Shown here one piece after another: positions 10,910 through 23,499 of a DNA stretch of 64,000 bases (within the stretch, counting starts at the first letter, position 1; the number at the start of each line of letters is the position of its first letter). This DNA is from Capitulum mitella (Eukaryota > Arthropoda > Thecostraca > Pollicipedomorpha > Pollicipedidae), in NCBI GenBank assembly GCA_030062745.1, contig CP099841.1, forward strand, positions 2,046,001 to 2,110,000, read 5' to 3'. The translations under genes and the position numbers were made by a program. The notes below the pieces were generated by a model. That model was not told the origin of the DNA and ran no database searches. It worked only from the letters and a program-made list of their open reading frames with translations.

Positions 10910-13900
10910 CTCAAGTCCCGACGAGAGGTTTCAAACCATCGTTCAAGACGGAGAGTCGGTAGTATCAGCAACTGCGAAGGGCCTCCGCGTCATTTAGGGA
11001 AGTCTCAAGAGATAGGGGGCAACTGCAGACGTACGACACGGCGTAGCCGCAACCACACAGCATCAGCAGAACTCCCAGACAGTGGCAGGCTTACAGGCAC
11101 CACACCTGCGATGCTCGAGAACAGAACGCTCTTCCCCGGAGTTTCCACGCTGCGCGTCGTCTGCGCGCGAGTCACGCTGCGATAGGTTTTGGTACTCGGA
11201 AAATAAAGACGACAGATCGGTACTTCTGGACAAACTGAACACAAAACATAGCACAACTATAACGGCGGGGAAAGTTAACCTTTATAAAGAGAGTTCAACG
11301 CCACACGTCCGAAAATGAAGGTAAACAAATACGAATGATAGGACACAATGTACGAACAGAAACTCTGAGATCCTTCTATTCAATTTAAAACAGGCATCTT
11401 CGCGAAGAATACGGGGAAAACGTCGCAGAAACGAAAACGAAAAATCGGCTGAACTCCCCCATGGATTGAAGCAGTCCAGGGGGCCGAGTTCAATGTGCTG
11501 AATACGAACAGCTGACAAGCACACCTGGCGACAGAATGACACCGAAAAGCAGATCGGATGTTTGACTATCGAACACCAATCTTTCTAAGGCCGGGCATCC
11601 AACGCGGCGTGAGGTAACAGAATCATGCTGTGACTGCAAACAGCTGTCTAATAGCCACACGGGATTGAAATCAGTGGCAGCGAAGCTCTATTTATTTTTG
11701 TCCGTCACAGACACTAACCGGGTGAAGCCTGGGGCTCCAAAAGTAACGCAATGTTTAATTTAAATAGCGCATCACAGTCACAATTCATTCAAGTTAACAT
11801 GCCGTGCCGAAACGCCATGCCATGCCTATACCAATGCATACAACCACTGACAGATCTGTTGTTGCGGACTGATTTGTTTGCTTACGAACGTGCCACCCGT
11901 TCGCTTCTAATTTAGGAACGTGTCCCGTCCCTAACGTTCATACGCACGAACCCAACGACCGCAGGAGCTCGGCTGTTTATACAATCACGAATACCGGCAG
12001 GGAATTGAGTACCGGATGTTTCGTAACATGGCGTACTGCGTACCAAACCTCGGAACATATGACAACGCTAAACCAAGACCAGTTTACAACTGAGAAAACG
12101 AACTGAATTCCCGTGTGCCTTACAAACTGGTACAAACTTACAGCCCGACGGAAACACATTTTTGGTTGCGGACAGGAAGAGAGGTGTCATTCAAACGATC
12201 GGAACGCCCAGACACGTACACATGCATCGTTTCCGGAATCCCAAACACAGGTACAAGGAATCGTCTAGAAAACAGCACCATCACGCAGGCCGAGAAGACA
12301 ACGGAAAGAGCATTCGACATCGATCGACTGACATCTGTAGGCAAAATCGGGCGTCTGCGCAGAGGCAGGCGACACGGCGATTGCCACCCTGAGACGGGCC
12401 GAGTACGGCGACACGGGCGCGACCAATTCGGCCCGGTGCCAGAGGCGACTGGCCGCCGGCGCGGCGTCAGCACGGCCGACACGGGCCGGGCGGACTCACA
12501 CCGTTCATAGCCGCTCACAGCCGTCAGCCAGAGGCCGACACAGCCGCACGGCGCCGCTGGCAAAACGCCCGCCCGGCGTCCACGCCGCTGACGCGACGCC
12601 CACTTGTCACATCCAATCACACGCTATCTCCGTATCTGGCGAGCCGATACGACAAATAAACGGGTTCGCCAAAACAGTCAAGTGGTGCAGACACAGCTCC
12701 AGCGCGCGAAAGACGATTGCGGCGCGGTTTTTTCCGACCCGCTCGTTTTCTCCCAAGACGCCGAAACATCCTCCGCTGAGCAGTTCGAACAGATAAGCCA
12801 AAAATCCGCATTAAACGCGCTCGCAGCGAGATGACGCAGTTGGGCAATGATCGAGGTGCCGCCGCTCTTCCCTGTCGCACGAGGAGTAACCGAGGAAGCG
12901 TCAACTGGACGGAAGCCCGCCGGCGAACGAACACGTCGCAGGGGAAGAGCTTCAACCTGGGAGCCGCGGCACTGAGCCAAACTGTCACCGACCGAAAAAC
13001 TGTGTTAGCGAAACACGTCTCGGCGGCCGCTGATTAGCTGCCGTCTGGTGATATCGGGCTGAATAAGATGTTTCCCCTGGTTCAGAGGAGCCCTCCGCGC
13101 CATGAATGGCCAGGTTTGTATTCCGCGATGTTTTCACGTCGCGGGCACCTTTGTGGTGTATATACATCAAAGCAATCACAAAGAACAGGCAAACACGGAC
13201 CTTGTTTACCTCCGAATCAAGACTTGTAGTGGAGCAAATGGAATGGACATAACGGGGCCACAACTCACGTTCTAACTGGTCGTTCACCATTCTCAAATTT
13301 GGTTTGCTCTCGAGAGACATCAAGCATCAATCTATATCAGAGATCAATGACTTGGATCGTTGTTTCATCCTTGTATCCGTCATCGGTATCCTTCAGCAAC
13401 CACGGTAACCGACGCCACTGAGAGCCACGTTTTAAAATTCCGGATCCCCGAGGCGAAATGCATCCCGCCGATAAGCAAAGAATTCTCCACCCGAAGGACT
13501 CCTGGGTCGTTCACTCACAATCGCATCAAACTTCGTTAGCAATGCCACGAAAAGTTCAACCCGAGAGCAAGTTGTCCACTGCCGCGCCCTCTTGCAACTG
13601 CCATGCTTACGCCCGTACGGCACCGCTGCCATCAGATCGGCGGCTCGCCCGGTCGGCGCCCAGAACAGGCCACCGCGCTGGGACGGCCATCCGCCGGGGA
13701 CAGGTGCCGGTCGCAGGTGCGGCAGTGCGCGGACCATGTGCGGACGATTTCCCGCCGCCCGGAGCCGGCGGTCACGCGCCAGCGAGCGGCGACCGTACGC
13801 CGCACCGGGAGGACGGTGCGGCGAGCGCCGTGGCCGGGAAGCCCGGGCCGCGCGGAACTGCAGCCCACCGGGCGGGCGTGCAGCGCGTCCCGCAGCAGAC

Positions 13901-14800
13901 CAGCCGGCGCCACGTCACGCGGCATCTGCGACATCCGTGCGCGCGCAGTGCGGAGACGTGGCCTTTGTCATGACTCGAATTTATGATGCCCATCTGCTCA
14001 CATGGACGTCCATATGCAAAGGCCAGGGTTGAAACATATGTACGCACAAGTGCACGTGTCGACCATTCTAAAAACCTCCGCCTTGCACGCCTGGAACTTC
14101 GCGCCGTCTTATTCTGGCCGAATCGTTTGTCTGGCCAGTCCGTGCGACTGTCGCCTGACGACTCAGCCCCGGCCGTCGCCGTCGAGCGTCGCCGACGGCG
14201 GACGCAATCGATGGCGGCCGCCGGCAGGCGGCCGGGACGGCGGGTCCGGTTCGCCAGGGCGCCATCTCCGACAGCCGACAGACGCACTGAGGTCCGCCCC
14301 GCACCGGATAGACCGACTTTTCATTCGGCCTTTGTTACGACGCTGAATGTCGGGCATCCGGGCAACTTACCAACAGCGAGACAGTGGAGGGACGGAAAGG
14401 CGTCCTCGCAGCTGCAAACCACTACGTCAGCACTCCTGGTGCCGCACAAGGCTGCATGGGTCGGCCAAGCCAAGCACGGAGGGGAGGGAATCAGTGTCGC
14501 CGTTTTCTCTGAAGCCGATTTCGGAGCTGGCTCGGCGCTGCGGCCGCCTGCGGACCACGCCTCCGGTGCCGGCGCGTCGAGCGAGTCCGTCCCGGCCGCC
14601 AGTCAGATTCGTCAGCGCCGAGCCGCTCGGCCGGCGGCGCCGCGTTGGGAATGCGCCCCCCGAGCGGAGAACGCAAGCCGCGGATTCCGCCGCGCGCCGT
14701 CTGCGCGGGGTCGCAATTTCGCGCGTGCTGCGGCGCCCTCGCCGCCGGACCGACCGGGGGTCGGCGGCGAGCTCTCCAGGCCCGGACGACCTCTGGTGAC
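10910..14800. other. No supported gene
   Basis: Several open frames exist on both strands (for example 12115-12510 plus and 12138-12620 minus), but they overlap each other and carry no motif that I recognise. A TTTATAAAG word at 11281 has no convincing start site at the right distance on either strand. Confidence 0.35.
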
Positions 14801-14809
14801 CGGGCGGCG

Positions 14810-14915
14810 GCGGCGGCACCAGTGCGGCGGCCGTCTGAGGCCGGTCCGCTGCTGCTCCAGGCCCGGCGGCACCAGTCTGGCGGCCGTCTGAGACCGGTCC
14901 GCTGCTGCCGGAGGG
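14810..14915. repeat. 54-bp tandem duplication
   Basis: Two copies of a GC-rich unit containing GGCACCAGT and GGCGGCCGTCTGAG, at about 14814 and 14868. Confidence 0.75.
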
Positions 14916-15690
14916 TCGCACGGAGCTGGGCCGCCCGCCGATCCGCCGGAGGTCCAGAGCAGGGCCCGCCGGCGCCGTGTGCCGCCCCCGCCGGCCCCAC
15001 GCTCCGGCGTGCCCGTTTCCGGCCGGCTGGCATCATTATTTTTCCATCGGGGCGGCCGACTCTGAACCAGGCGCCATCAGTGGGCGCCGCCAACCGAACA
15101 CCCCGGCCGGCCAGGAAACTGCGCCCGCCGGCCGTGCCGCCGCCGGCGGCGTGCTACCAACGCCCGGCCGCCCCGACAGAACGCCACGCAGCTGGACGGC
15201 ACCGTATCGGCTGCCCTCGAGACACGACAGGCGGGACCACTGTCGTGGTCTGAGCCGGGGGGGGGGGCGTTGCTCCCTCCCCCCCAAATACGGGCGTTCC
15301 TCCGGCCGATGATTTAGGGCATGCTAGAAAAACGCAAAGTTGGTACTCTCGTAAAACTCTCGTAAGATGCAGGAAATGCAGTAAAGAATGGGTGACCTCC
15401 GCGACAGAAGGGCCTCTAACCGTCTTTATGCGGAAAAGACGAGCAGCGGAGCGCAGAACTCGGTCGGCCGCCGTCACGCCGTTACGTAACGTGGTGCGGC
15501 GTCTTCCTCCGGCACGCCATAGCATCCTGGTCCGCCCCTCAGGCGCGCCGCGTCCGGTCGCCCCAGCATTAAAACGGCTGGAAGGACTGACCTGATTTAA
15601 TATCTCATATATTTCTGGTGGGTACAGCTGGCCTTACCAGAACCATTCGCCTTTCCACACACACTCTGCCAAGCCCGGTTATCTGCGACC

Positions 15691-15910
15691 CAGGCCGCCG
15701 CTGACCGGGTCTCCGTGACCCAGGCCGCCGCTGACCGGGTCTCCGTGACCCAGGCCGCCGCTGACCGGGCCCCCGTGACCCAGGCCGCCGCTGACCGGGT
15801 CTCCGTGACCCAGACCGCCGCTGACCGGGTCTCCGTGACCCAGGCCGCCGCTGACCGGGTCTCCGTGACCCAGGCCGCCGCTGACCGGGTCTCCGTGACC
15901 GAGGCCGCCG
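15691..15910. repeat. 30-bp minisatellite, ~7 copies
   Basis: An almost perfect 30-bp period (CAGGCCGCCGCTGACCGGGT then CTCCGTGACC), seven full copies plus a partial one. The multiple-of-three period keeps ORFs open on both strands, so those ORFs are not taken as genes. Confidence 0.92.
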
Positions 15911-16109
15911 CGGCCGCCGCCGACTGCAGGCTGCCGGCCGGGTATCGGCTGGAAGATCGGCAGCTCCGGCCGCCACCGCCTGGCCGGCGTGCGTGCCCTG
16001 TAATGGGCCGCTATCAGATGGGCCGAGCGGCGCCCCGCCGCGGCCGCCGCGGGCGGCGCGACAGCAGCACGGCAGCGCCCCGCGCCCACCGCTTACAGGG
16101 CTGGACAAC

Positions 16110-16530
16110 CGCTCTCAGCTGTACCGGCCACTCAGAGGAACTGTACCGACCGCACAGAGGAACAGTACCGGCCACTCACAGGAACTGTACCGACCGCTCA
16201 GAAGAATCGTACCAACTGCTCACAGGAACTGTACCAGCCACTCAGAACTGTAACGGCCACTCACAGAAACTGTACCGGCCACTCAGAACAGTACCAGCCG
16301 CTCACAGGCACTAAGGAACAGTAGGGCCGCTCACAGCTGTACCGGCCACACAGAGGACCTGTAAGGGCCGCTCACAGAAACTGTACAGACAGTTCAGAGG
16401 AATCGTACCGACCGCTCATAGGAGCTATGTGGGCCGCTCACAGGAACTGTATCGGCCGCTCAGAGGAACCGTACCAGCCGCTCACAAGAGCTGTACCAGC
16501 CGCTCACAGGAGCTGTACCAGCGCTGACGG
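16110..16530. repeat. Degenerate ~22-bp tandem repeat
   Basis: Imperfect units around CTCACAGGAACTGTACCGGC, more than fifteen in number, with frequent indels. It lies shortly downstream of the 30-bp minisatellite. Confidence 0.8.
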
Positions 16531-16539
16531 AAACTGTGC

Positions 16540-19400
16540 CCACTGGCCAAGACCGTGTCCCCTTCAGCGACTCATTGGGACCGTATCACTGGCGTCTGGC
16601 ATCGTGCTCAGTTTTGCCCGGCTCCAGGGTGCTTCTTCTGTGATGTGGTATTTCCCAACGCAAACTGACTTATACTTTGATTACCGGTGGCAAAGGAGTC
16701 CGCTTAGTAAGCGCGCTGGACTGAGCCAATGCCACGTCCATACGTCGGCTCCCCATCAGACACGCAATAAATCAGAAACGAAATGTAATTGAACGCTAAA
16801 CGCCGATACAAAGCACAAAACGACGGCACCGTCACGAATTTTGTTTTTTTTGTGAAATCTGATTTCCGAACCAGGAAAACTGAGGTGCCCGGCGCTACTG
16901 AAGGTACGAAACGCGAACTTCCAAGACATCCGCTGTCGGCCATCGCATTGTTCCGTGGTTCAGCCGCCGTGCGCAGGTCTGAGAGTTTGGCAAACAAAAA
17001 GATTCATCTGTCAACTGAGCAGAGGCCAGCGCTCTGGTGCCAGTGCTATGAACGCAGATCCTTCAGCAAGATCGCTTATTCCACTATCGGCCCCAGAATC
17101 AGAAACCGTCACTGTCTCACATCTGAGCGCATTACCTGAAGCGACTTCCGACAACATCCAACAAATCACGCCGGCGTGCCGATGCCAGATTTCCCTTGCG
17201 CCGGCGCAACCTCGGAGCGGAAGTGTCAGTGCGCTCGGGCGGTTAGCGTAGCGCTGCGGGCCGGGAGCGAACGGGGCTCAAGCGGCCATAACCGCAGGCC
17301 CGTACGACCTGTCGGTATGCCGGACCGCATCGTTTGTAATGCAGGCATTCAGTGCACCGACTGACGAGCGAGCAAAACGCCGGGCCGCCCTGGTTCGCGG
17401 CGTGCCGCGGGCGGCCCGCCGGCGGCGTCGCCGGCCGCCGGCGGGCGAGCGTGGCGCATCATCGCGGGTCCCAACCCGGCAGCCGACATCGCCGCATGGA
17501 CGACCTCAGTGGACGGAGGCTGAGCTGTGCCCGCCCGAGAGCAGACGTCCGGACGCAGAGAGTGAAGCCGCGCCCTGAGCGCGGGCACGCTCAGGCGTGG
17601 AAGTGACGTCCAGTTACAAGCGGGTATGCCGCGTTTGGCGCTGCATCGCAGGTTCACTGTTGTGTGTTTGTTATTCGTTTGGTCCGCGTTTATCTGTCTC
17701 TGTAGGAAGCGCGACACCCACCGAGTAACGCAAGAAAATCTACGCTCGATGTCACTGTCAACGTCATTAAGAAGTGCCGCGCATGTCCGCAAGCGGATTA
17801 GGGGCACCGTCTATGGACGTCTGAAAACGTTCCGAATGGCCTGCTTTTTTCCCCCTGGCTAACGCTAACACGGCATGGACGAACTTATCCGGCCGCCTAT
17901 CCTATCTCTGCCATGCCTCTATTCCGATGTCGTGGAGACGCAGAAACCATGAACTGTCGGCGATGGCTACATTATCCGCCTGATGGCATCTCAAAGTGGT
18001 CTCAATCACGGGTGCTCCAGGTCGCCTGACGTTACCACAGCACGAAATCGCACGGCTGCTGCGCATCGGCGGGTGTCTCAAGGGCAGCGGGAGTCACCAC
18101 CGTCCGGCTGCTTTCTAAAAACGCTTCAAACGCGCGTCTCCGTAGAACCGCCAGTACTTCACCCCGCTGCTTCGACCGAGCCGGCGCCGCTTACCATTCC
18201 ATCAGCTGGAAAGCGTTCCGCACGAGGCCGACGATGTTCGCTTCACCCGATTCCGCACCCGGTTCCACCAGCACGAGCCCGCGCTGGAGCACCACCGCAC
18301 ACCGCACTCCGGCCGCGCCACTACTGCGGCCTCAAGCCGACAACAAAATCTGCGCACCGGCCGCCGGTCGCGCGCCTCCCATTGGCCGCCCGCCGAAACA
18401 AGGTCAAAGCCACCGCCAGTGAAAGAGCGGCCGCGCGGACTGCGCGCCGCGCTCCTCTTTCGCGGATCATCGAGCCGCCGCGTGACGTCATCGTCCACCG
18501 GTCGCCGGAGCGGTGGCGGCCGTCGTCCGCGGACGCGGCGGCGCGGTGGAATGCGCGCAGCATTCCGCGCCCATCGTACGTGCCGCCCACGTAACGTAGC
18601 ACACACGCGCCGACAAAAAACGTAGTAAAAACGGCAGCAAAAACGGGAGCTGGCAGGTTCATTCACAGTCGTATCATCAACTGGCGGCAGAGCGGTGGGA
18701 CAGTAATACGAGGAAGCGAAGGGGAGAGAATCTTTGATGAAAGGCTAAAGGCGCTTAAGTTAGCCGGCTAAGAGGACTGAATCTCAACATTCGACACAAA
18801 AACAGGCGAATGGGTGAGCTGTGCCAGAAAGGACCAAACGGAAAGCATGGGTGGAGCACGCGGTGGGGCGGCTGTGGCCTCCGCCGCACCAGCTTCAGAT
18901 GGCGGTGTAGCATGCCACACCAGCTTTTAACAGTGTTTACAAAACTGGATGTGGCCGTGGAATCATCCGTCCGAAATTTTACTTTTCTCGCAAAATTATG
19001 GAGAACGAGATCGAAAGTATACCACACATCAGAAACATGCAGATTATGGAACAACGTCATCCTAGAGCACTCCAGTCCATTGCGTGTGTACTGTGTTGAC
19101 CTCGCTACGTCATGAGCTAAACGGTACTGTAAACGGTACTGAACTGAGGCTTTTTGAACCGTAACATTATGCTTTAGGCGTTCCATCAGATGCCTATAGC
19201 CCGGCGTCCATCCCACACGTCATCGTGCAGCACAGCGGTGTCGTTTTGTGTAAATGACTGAAAGGGCGGGCCGTGGATCCTACAACCTAGCATCCCATCC
19301 CTCAAATAAGAGCTTCTCAAAGGATTTAGCGGACTTCATTTTGACGAACAGAAATTATAAGTTTTTTTTTGTTACAAGCTGTTAAATCAAAAACTGTATA
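16540..19400. other. No supported gene
   Basis: A plus-strand frame at 17626-17862 begins with a hydrophobic stretch (VVCLLFVWSAFICLC) that could be a signal anchor, but it has no promoter, conserved domain or clear splice site. The rest is GC-rich DNA with overlapping spurious frames. Confidence 0.35.
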
Positions 19401-19409
19401 TATCTCCAC

Positions 19410-19410
<1 letters not shown>

Positions 19411-19457
<47 letters not shown>
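19411..19457. repeat. (AT)n microsatellite
   Basis: Uninterrupted AT dinucleotide run of about 47 bp. Confidence 0.97.
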
Positions 19458-19459
<2 letters not shown>

Positions 19460-20405
19460 CGCCTTGTGGCGCACTTGGAACCTATGAGATCGCGTTTTGG
19501 GGTTAAATGAGTGAAGGCAAGCGGGCCAAAGGTCGTTTGCCGCGTTCCTGTATCTTATGGGCCGGCCAGCCGGATTCGCAGTGTTTTTGTGTGATCTGTT
19601 TATTTTGTTTGCGGTTGCAGCAGTTCATGAGACTGAACCAGGCAGAATGCCATCCAACAGGATCGCCACAGGCATGAAGAGCACTTATTGGTGATATTCT
19701 TGCCCTAATCTTTGCACTCATCTACGCCAATCAAAGTCTAGACGACGGACTTTGAAGCCTGTCTGACGTTACAAAACTGTGGGCTCATTTTGCATTTTCT
19801 TTTTTTATTTACGAAAGATGCCTTACTATAGATATATTTCATTGGCAGTCTCTTCCTAATGCATGTCAAAGACCTAACCGGGCGTGCGCTGTTGGCAAAA
19901 CAACACTTTCACTGGAGGGGATTTTGTTGTGTAACTGGCGGGAATATGAAGGTCACTGGCGAGGATTTGCCCCCCCCCCCAGTTAACATGTTAAATTAGG
20001 CTGTGCTAAACAGCGTGTCTGTTTCACCACGAAATCTATAAAAATCACTATTTCTTGTTTAAATGGTTCAGGTCACTTTATACTTTGCTCTATACTTTTT
20101 GACGATTTCTTTCTGTTACGACCATTCTTCGCCTATTTCCCTTGCGAAAATCGGCGGAAAATATTGCAGGGCCCACACCAGTATTCGCGGGTGGGACAGA
20201 GCCCTCAAAAACGAATAAATATCGACGCCCCATGGTGCAGTTCAGAAAAGAGTGAAAGGAAACGCGAATGAAGCCTGCTTCACTACCCGCTCTTCATTAG
20301 CCTCTCAATGACTTCTGTTTGGGTGCATCAGGCATGGATTCCACAGACCGTGCTGCATTGCAGGCGTATGACGAAATTTGATGAGATAATACTGAAAACG
20401 GAGCA

Positions 20406-20618
20406 TTAGCTTGAGTTCGTTTCCATGTGTTTGTATATTATTCCGTATGCTCTCTTATGCATGCTTGTTACATGCAGTGCAGCAGTCATTGTATAATAAT
20501 AAATAAACGGTTTAATAATTCCTTCTGAAATTCTCGCGGAAGAAACCTTGGCTTCGCAGCAAGAGAGAAATGGAAAGATCACCGTTATGACTGCCTTGGT
20601 CGTCTTTTTTCCTTTCAT
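20406..20618 (-). CDS. Candidate first exon with signal-peptide-like start
   Basis: On the minus strand, the ATG at 20618 begins a frame with a Lys-rich start (MKGKKTTK) followed by a hydrophobic core (AVITVIFPFLSCC) and a small-residue EA motif, resembling a signal peptide. The frame could end at a weak donor (AAG|GTTTCT) 24 codons in, or run to the stop, giving 70 residues. A minus-strand TATA-like word (GCTATAAATCC, near 20813-20820) lies about 200 bp upstream. The residues after the hydrophobic core show no known family. Treat this as a hypothesis only. Confidence 0.2.
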   Translation of the reverse strand: MKGKKTTKAVITVIFPFLSCCEAKVSSARISEGIIKPFIYYYTMTAALHVTSMHKRAYGIIYKHMETNSS

Positions 20619-20812
20619 TCAAGCTGTCAGCACTCCCTGCGCGCCGGCTGCGCGCAAAACGCCGGAAACTGACACAATCGCCTGTCGTTCCCCATCGGCC
20701 GGGGCCGTGCCGTCCGACCGGTGGGCTGTGGAGCCGCGCCACACCGGCGCGAGATTCCGTCTGTGTGGTGTCGCTCAAAAGTCGATCGCGGTCACACTGG
20801 GGTTCGCGGGGA

Positions 20813-20820
20813 TTTATAGC
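20813..20820 (-). promoter_or_regulatory. TATA-like element, minus strand
   Basis: The minus strand reads TTTTGCTATAAATCC, similar in context to the element at 7129-7136 (TTCTTGCTATAAAAGG). It is placed suitably to drive the candidate exon at 20618-20406. Confidence 0.25.
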
Positions 20821-21020
20821 AAAAGATTTCGTCACACGAGCAGCCATTATGATGACTTCCTTTCGAACGAAAACCTGTCCACGACTTCAGCGTGCATCGA
20901 GAATGCTCGGCATTTCAGAGCGCTACTTCAAAATTCTGGGTTGGACTGCCCTCTTTTGGAGAGACTTTAGACCATTTACAATCTTTCGAACGTCGTTAAA
21001 CGCGCAACGTAGTAAACTCG

Positions 21021-21613
21021 ATGTTCATGGAAACTGAAAAGGGATTGAACAAAATATGGCCTGAATACGAATTCCATGCTTTTTTTAATTTTGTGATTTC
21101 TCTGATGCCAGTATGCATGACGAAAGGGACCCGAGGCGTTTTTGGCCCCCAAAAAAATGAACGCTTTCGAATCACAAAGGTCAACGCAAAATGGGTCAAA
21201 TGGGTAAATTGGTCAAAAATGTTTTGGTCTGCCGTCATCAGAAACCATGGGGTCATGTGCATCAGAGTGCTTGAGCAGTTTTGTCAGTTGAAGGATGAAA
21301 GCAGAACCAGTACGTGGAAAAGTTCACACTGGTCTACCAGAGGAGACATCGTGGAGACAACATAAATTGCATTTCCAAAACACTGCAGTCCTCACCCTTG
21401 AAGCAAGAGCCTTTTCTCATCAGCAGTCACTGTGCGTTGGTGTTCGAATGGTTCCATCTATTCATCGGATGCACAGATCTAAAGGGTTGCTTTGCTAACC
21501 GACTGTTGTCGCGGCAAGTGTCTGCAGTGGCTGTGATGGACTTTCTCAGTCTGTTCTTGCCGCAAGCCATGGCCCAAGGCGTGAAACTTCAGACAGCTCC
21601 ATTCGAGTTTTAA
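21021..21613 (+). pseudogene. Decayed DDE transposase-like sequence (Tc1/mariner-like)
   Basis: Two overlapping plus-strand frames share the look of a decayed Tc1/mariner transposase. The first contains GVFGPQKNERFRITKV, then WSKMFWSAVIRNHGVMCIRV, matching in layout the family's K-x-MVWG-x-IS...GV segment before the second catalytic Asp. The second frame continues with VYQRRHRGDNINC and later ALVFEWFHL, reminiscent of the QQDNA and EWP(P)-x-SPDL region. The shift between frames and loss of the catalytic context show it is dead. The family call rests on pattern memory, not on a search. Confidence 0.4.
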
Positions 21614-22029
21614 ACGGATGTGGACGTTTCGATTTAGAGCTCGAGCACGAACAGCTCTGCTAGTGCTTGTTGCGACCATTCGATGTCAAATCAATTTTAG
21701 TTAGCAAGTATAGAGTAAACTGAGGAAATCCGTTTCACCATTTTCTCACTTAAGAGTGCCCTGATGAGGCACTTCCGACAAGACCATTTACGTGCTTCAA
21801 CCGACGGCATACATTGCATCAAGCCCTCTTTCAAAATTTCCGCAATGCCGGCTTATCAGGGATCAACACTTACAGTTGTGATGCACTCCATCAATGCAAA
21901 TGGCTTCCTTCGTAAGTCGTCCAGTTCGTCGGTAACACTGAGTTCTTATGCCATGGAGCCCCAGTCATGTCGCAATGATCCGATAATAGAACACGGACCG
22001 TCGCTCCTTTCATGGTTGTTTTGAGAGCT

Positions 22030-23490
22030 CGGATTAAGGAGTCAACTTCGAAAAATTCAGCGAATTGTGCTCAGCGCCACGGACTCACAGATGCTCGGCT
22101 GAGCATCTCTGACGTCATCTACAAGGCAGTGGATGACGGCCAGGTGTCACTGCTGTGCCTGCTTGACCTGTCCAAGGCCTTCGACTGTGTGGACCACATC
22201 AGGCTGCTGAACCGTTTTGAATTCTACGGCGTGACATCTTGATGGATTAGAAACTATCTGAAAGACTACATGCAAGTCATACTTGATAAAAAAAAGCCAC
22301 CACATCACGCACCGACACAACCAGAGGGGGCTTGGTCCCCTCTCAGGCTCGCATTTTTCTGGTTTAACACCACGTACGCAGCGAGCGGGTGCCATACTCC
22401 GTTTACGGGAATGCCCACCGGTGATCAATAGGAGTCTTCTTAGTGAGACCCATTGCACGTCGTCTTCCCAGCAGGCGGTTTTCGTATGGTTCCAGTTGTC
22501 GCTGAGCTCCGCCCCTCCCCCCTTAAGAAAATCTTGGCTGCACCCCTAAAAGCATTTCACCTTGTGGGTCATGGAGTTTTTCACGGATCCTGCCTTCTGT
22601 TCTTCAAATACACCAACGATCTAGCCAACCACACAAAGACAGCACAGCTCATTCAGTATGCTGATGTCTGCCGGGTACTCATTACTGGCAGCCCAGCTGA
22701 TATGCACAGTCTAACCGCAAACATGAAGGAATAATTCAAGACTCTCAAAACATGGTCCAGTTCAAATAACCTGAAAATGAACGCTGAAAAGTCCCAACCG
22801 ATCGTCATTGTTGGAAGGTTCGCGTACAAGTACCGTCAGCCAGCTTGAATGTGAATGGTAAAGCGGTGACTGCTGTTCAGGGCGTTTGGAGTCTGAGAGT
22901 GATTCTTGACTCCCATCTGTCTTGGGCAGAGCATGTTTAAGATGAAGCAGGAAGGTGCACTGAGCTTCTCAAAGCACTGGTCCACCATCACCGTCCTCCG
23001 CCCGATGCCGTCATGAGACAAGTCGTACTATCACTAGTATTGCCCCACGTTACCAACTGCCTTATTGTCACAGCTCCCAGGGGACCGATGCAGAGGACAG
23101 GTTAGAAAGGATTTTAAACTTCGCTGCTCGAGTTGTTTTTGGCCTGAGGAAACACGATCACGTTTCAGAAGCCAGAGAAAACCTGGGTTGGCTAATTATT
23201 GAAGAACTGATGGAGTATTATGAAAGTGTTATTATGTACAAGGCTACCATTCGCAAAACCCTTTAGAGTCTGGAAAAGATGTTTTTGTCTAACAGCATCA
23301 TACACGGCCCGAACAAAAGATAGACTGGCTGGCTACACTTATCACAAGTACACACTGAAAATGGGAAGGGAGAAAGAGATCACTGAGGAGCGCCAAGAGG
23401 TGGAACGCACTTCCAGAGGATGTCAGAGACTCGTCTACCGTGCCGGAATTTAAAACCAAAGTGATGAATATGAGTACTGAAAAAAACATA
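22030..23490 (+). mobile_element. Decayed non-LTR retrotransposon, reverse transcriptase and C-terminal part
   Basis: Fragments of a CR1/Jockey-type reverse transcriptase occur in order across frameshifts. LLDLSKAFDCVDHIRLLNRF (about 22160-22220) is the RT motif around the first catalytic Asp. WIRNYLKDYMQVI follows. FKYTNDLANHT and QYADVCRV (about 22600-22680) correspond to the YADD block, here with the second Asp replaced. NNLKMNAEKSQ is the thumb region and LDSHLSWAEHV follows near 22910. FAARVVFGLRKHDHVSEARE and WNALPEDVRDS near 23390-23430 match the usual C-terminus. Stops and frameshifts make it inactive. Bases 22290-22545 break the RT and look like a nested insertion. No poly-A tail or target-site duplication was identified. 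Confidence 0.85.
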
Positions 23491-23499
23491 ATCTTTAAA

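Noticed and set aside
11281..11290. TATA box at TTTATAAAG
   Set aside because: Works on either strand; the nearest initiator-like TCAGTT is about 50 bp away, too far for a TATA promoter.
15605..16314. ORFs of 136-199 codons over the 30-bp array
   Set aside because: Period divisible by three keeps frames open on both strands; no evidence of selection on one frame.
17626..17862. Small membrane protein with hydrophobic start
   Set aside because: No TATA, no convincing donor, low-information sequence after the hydrophobic part.
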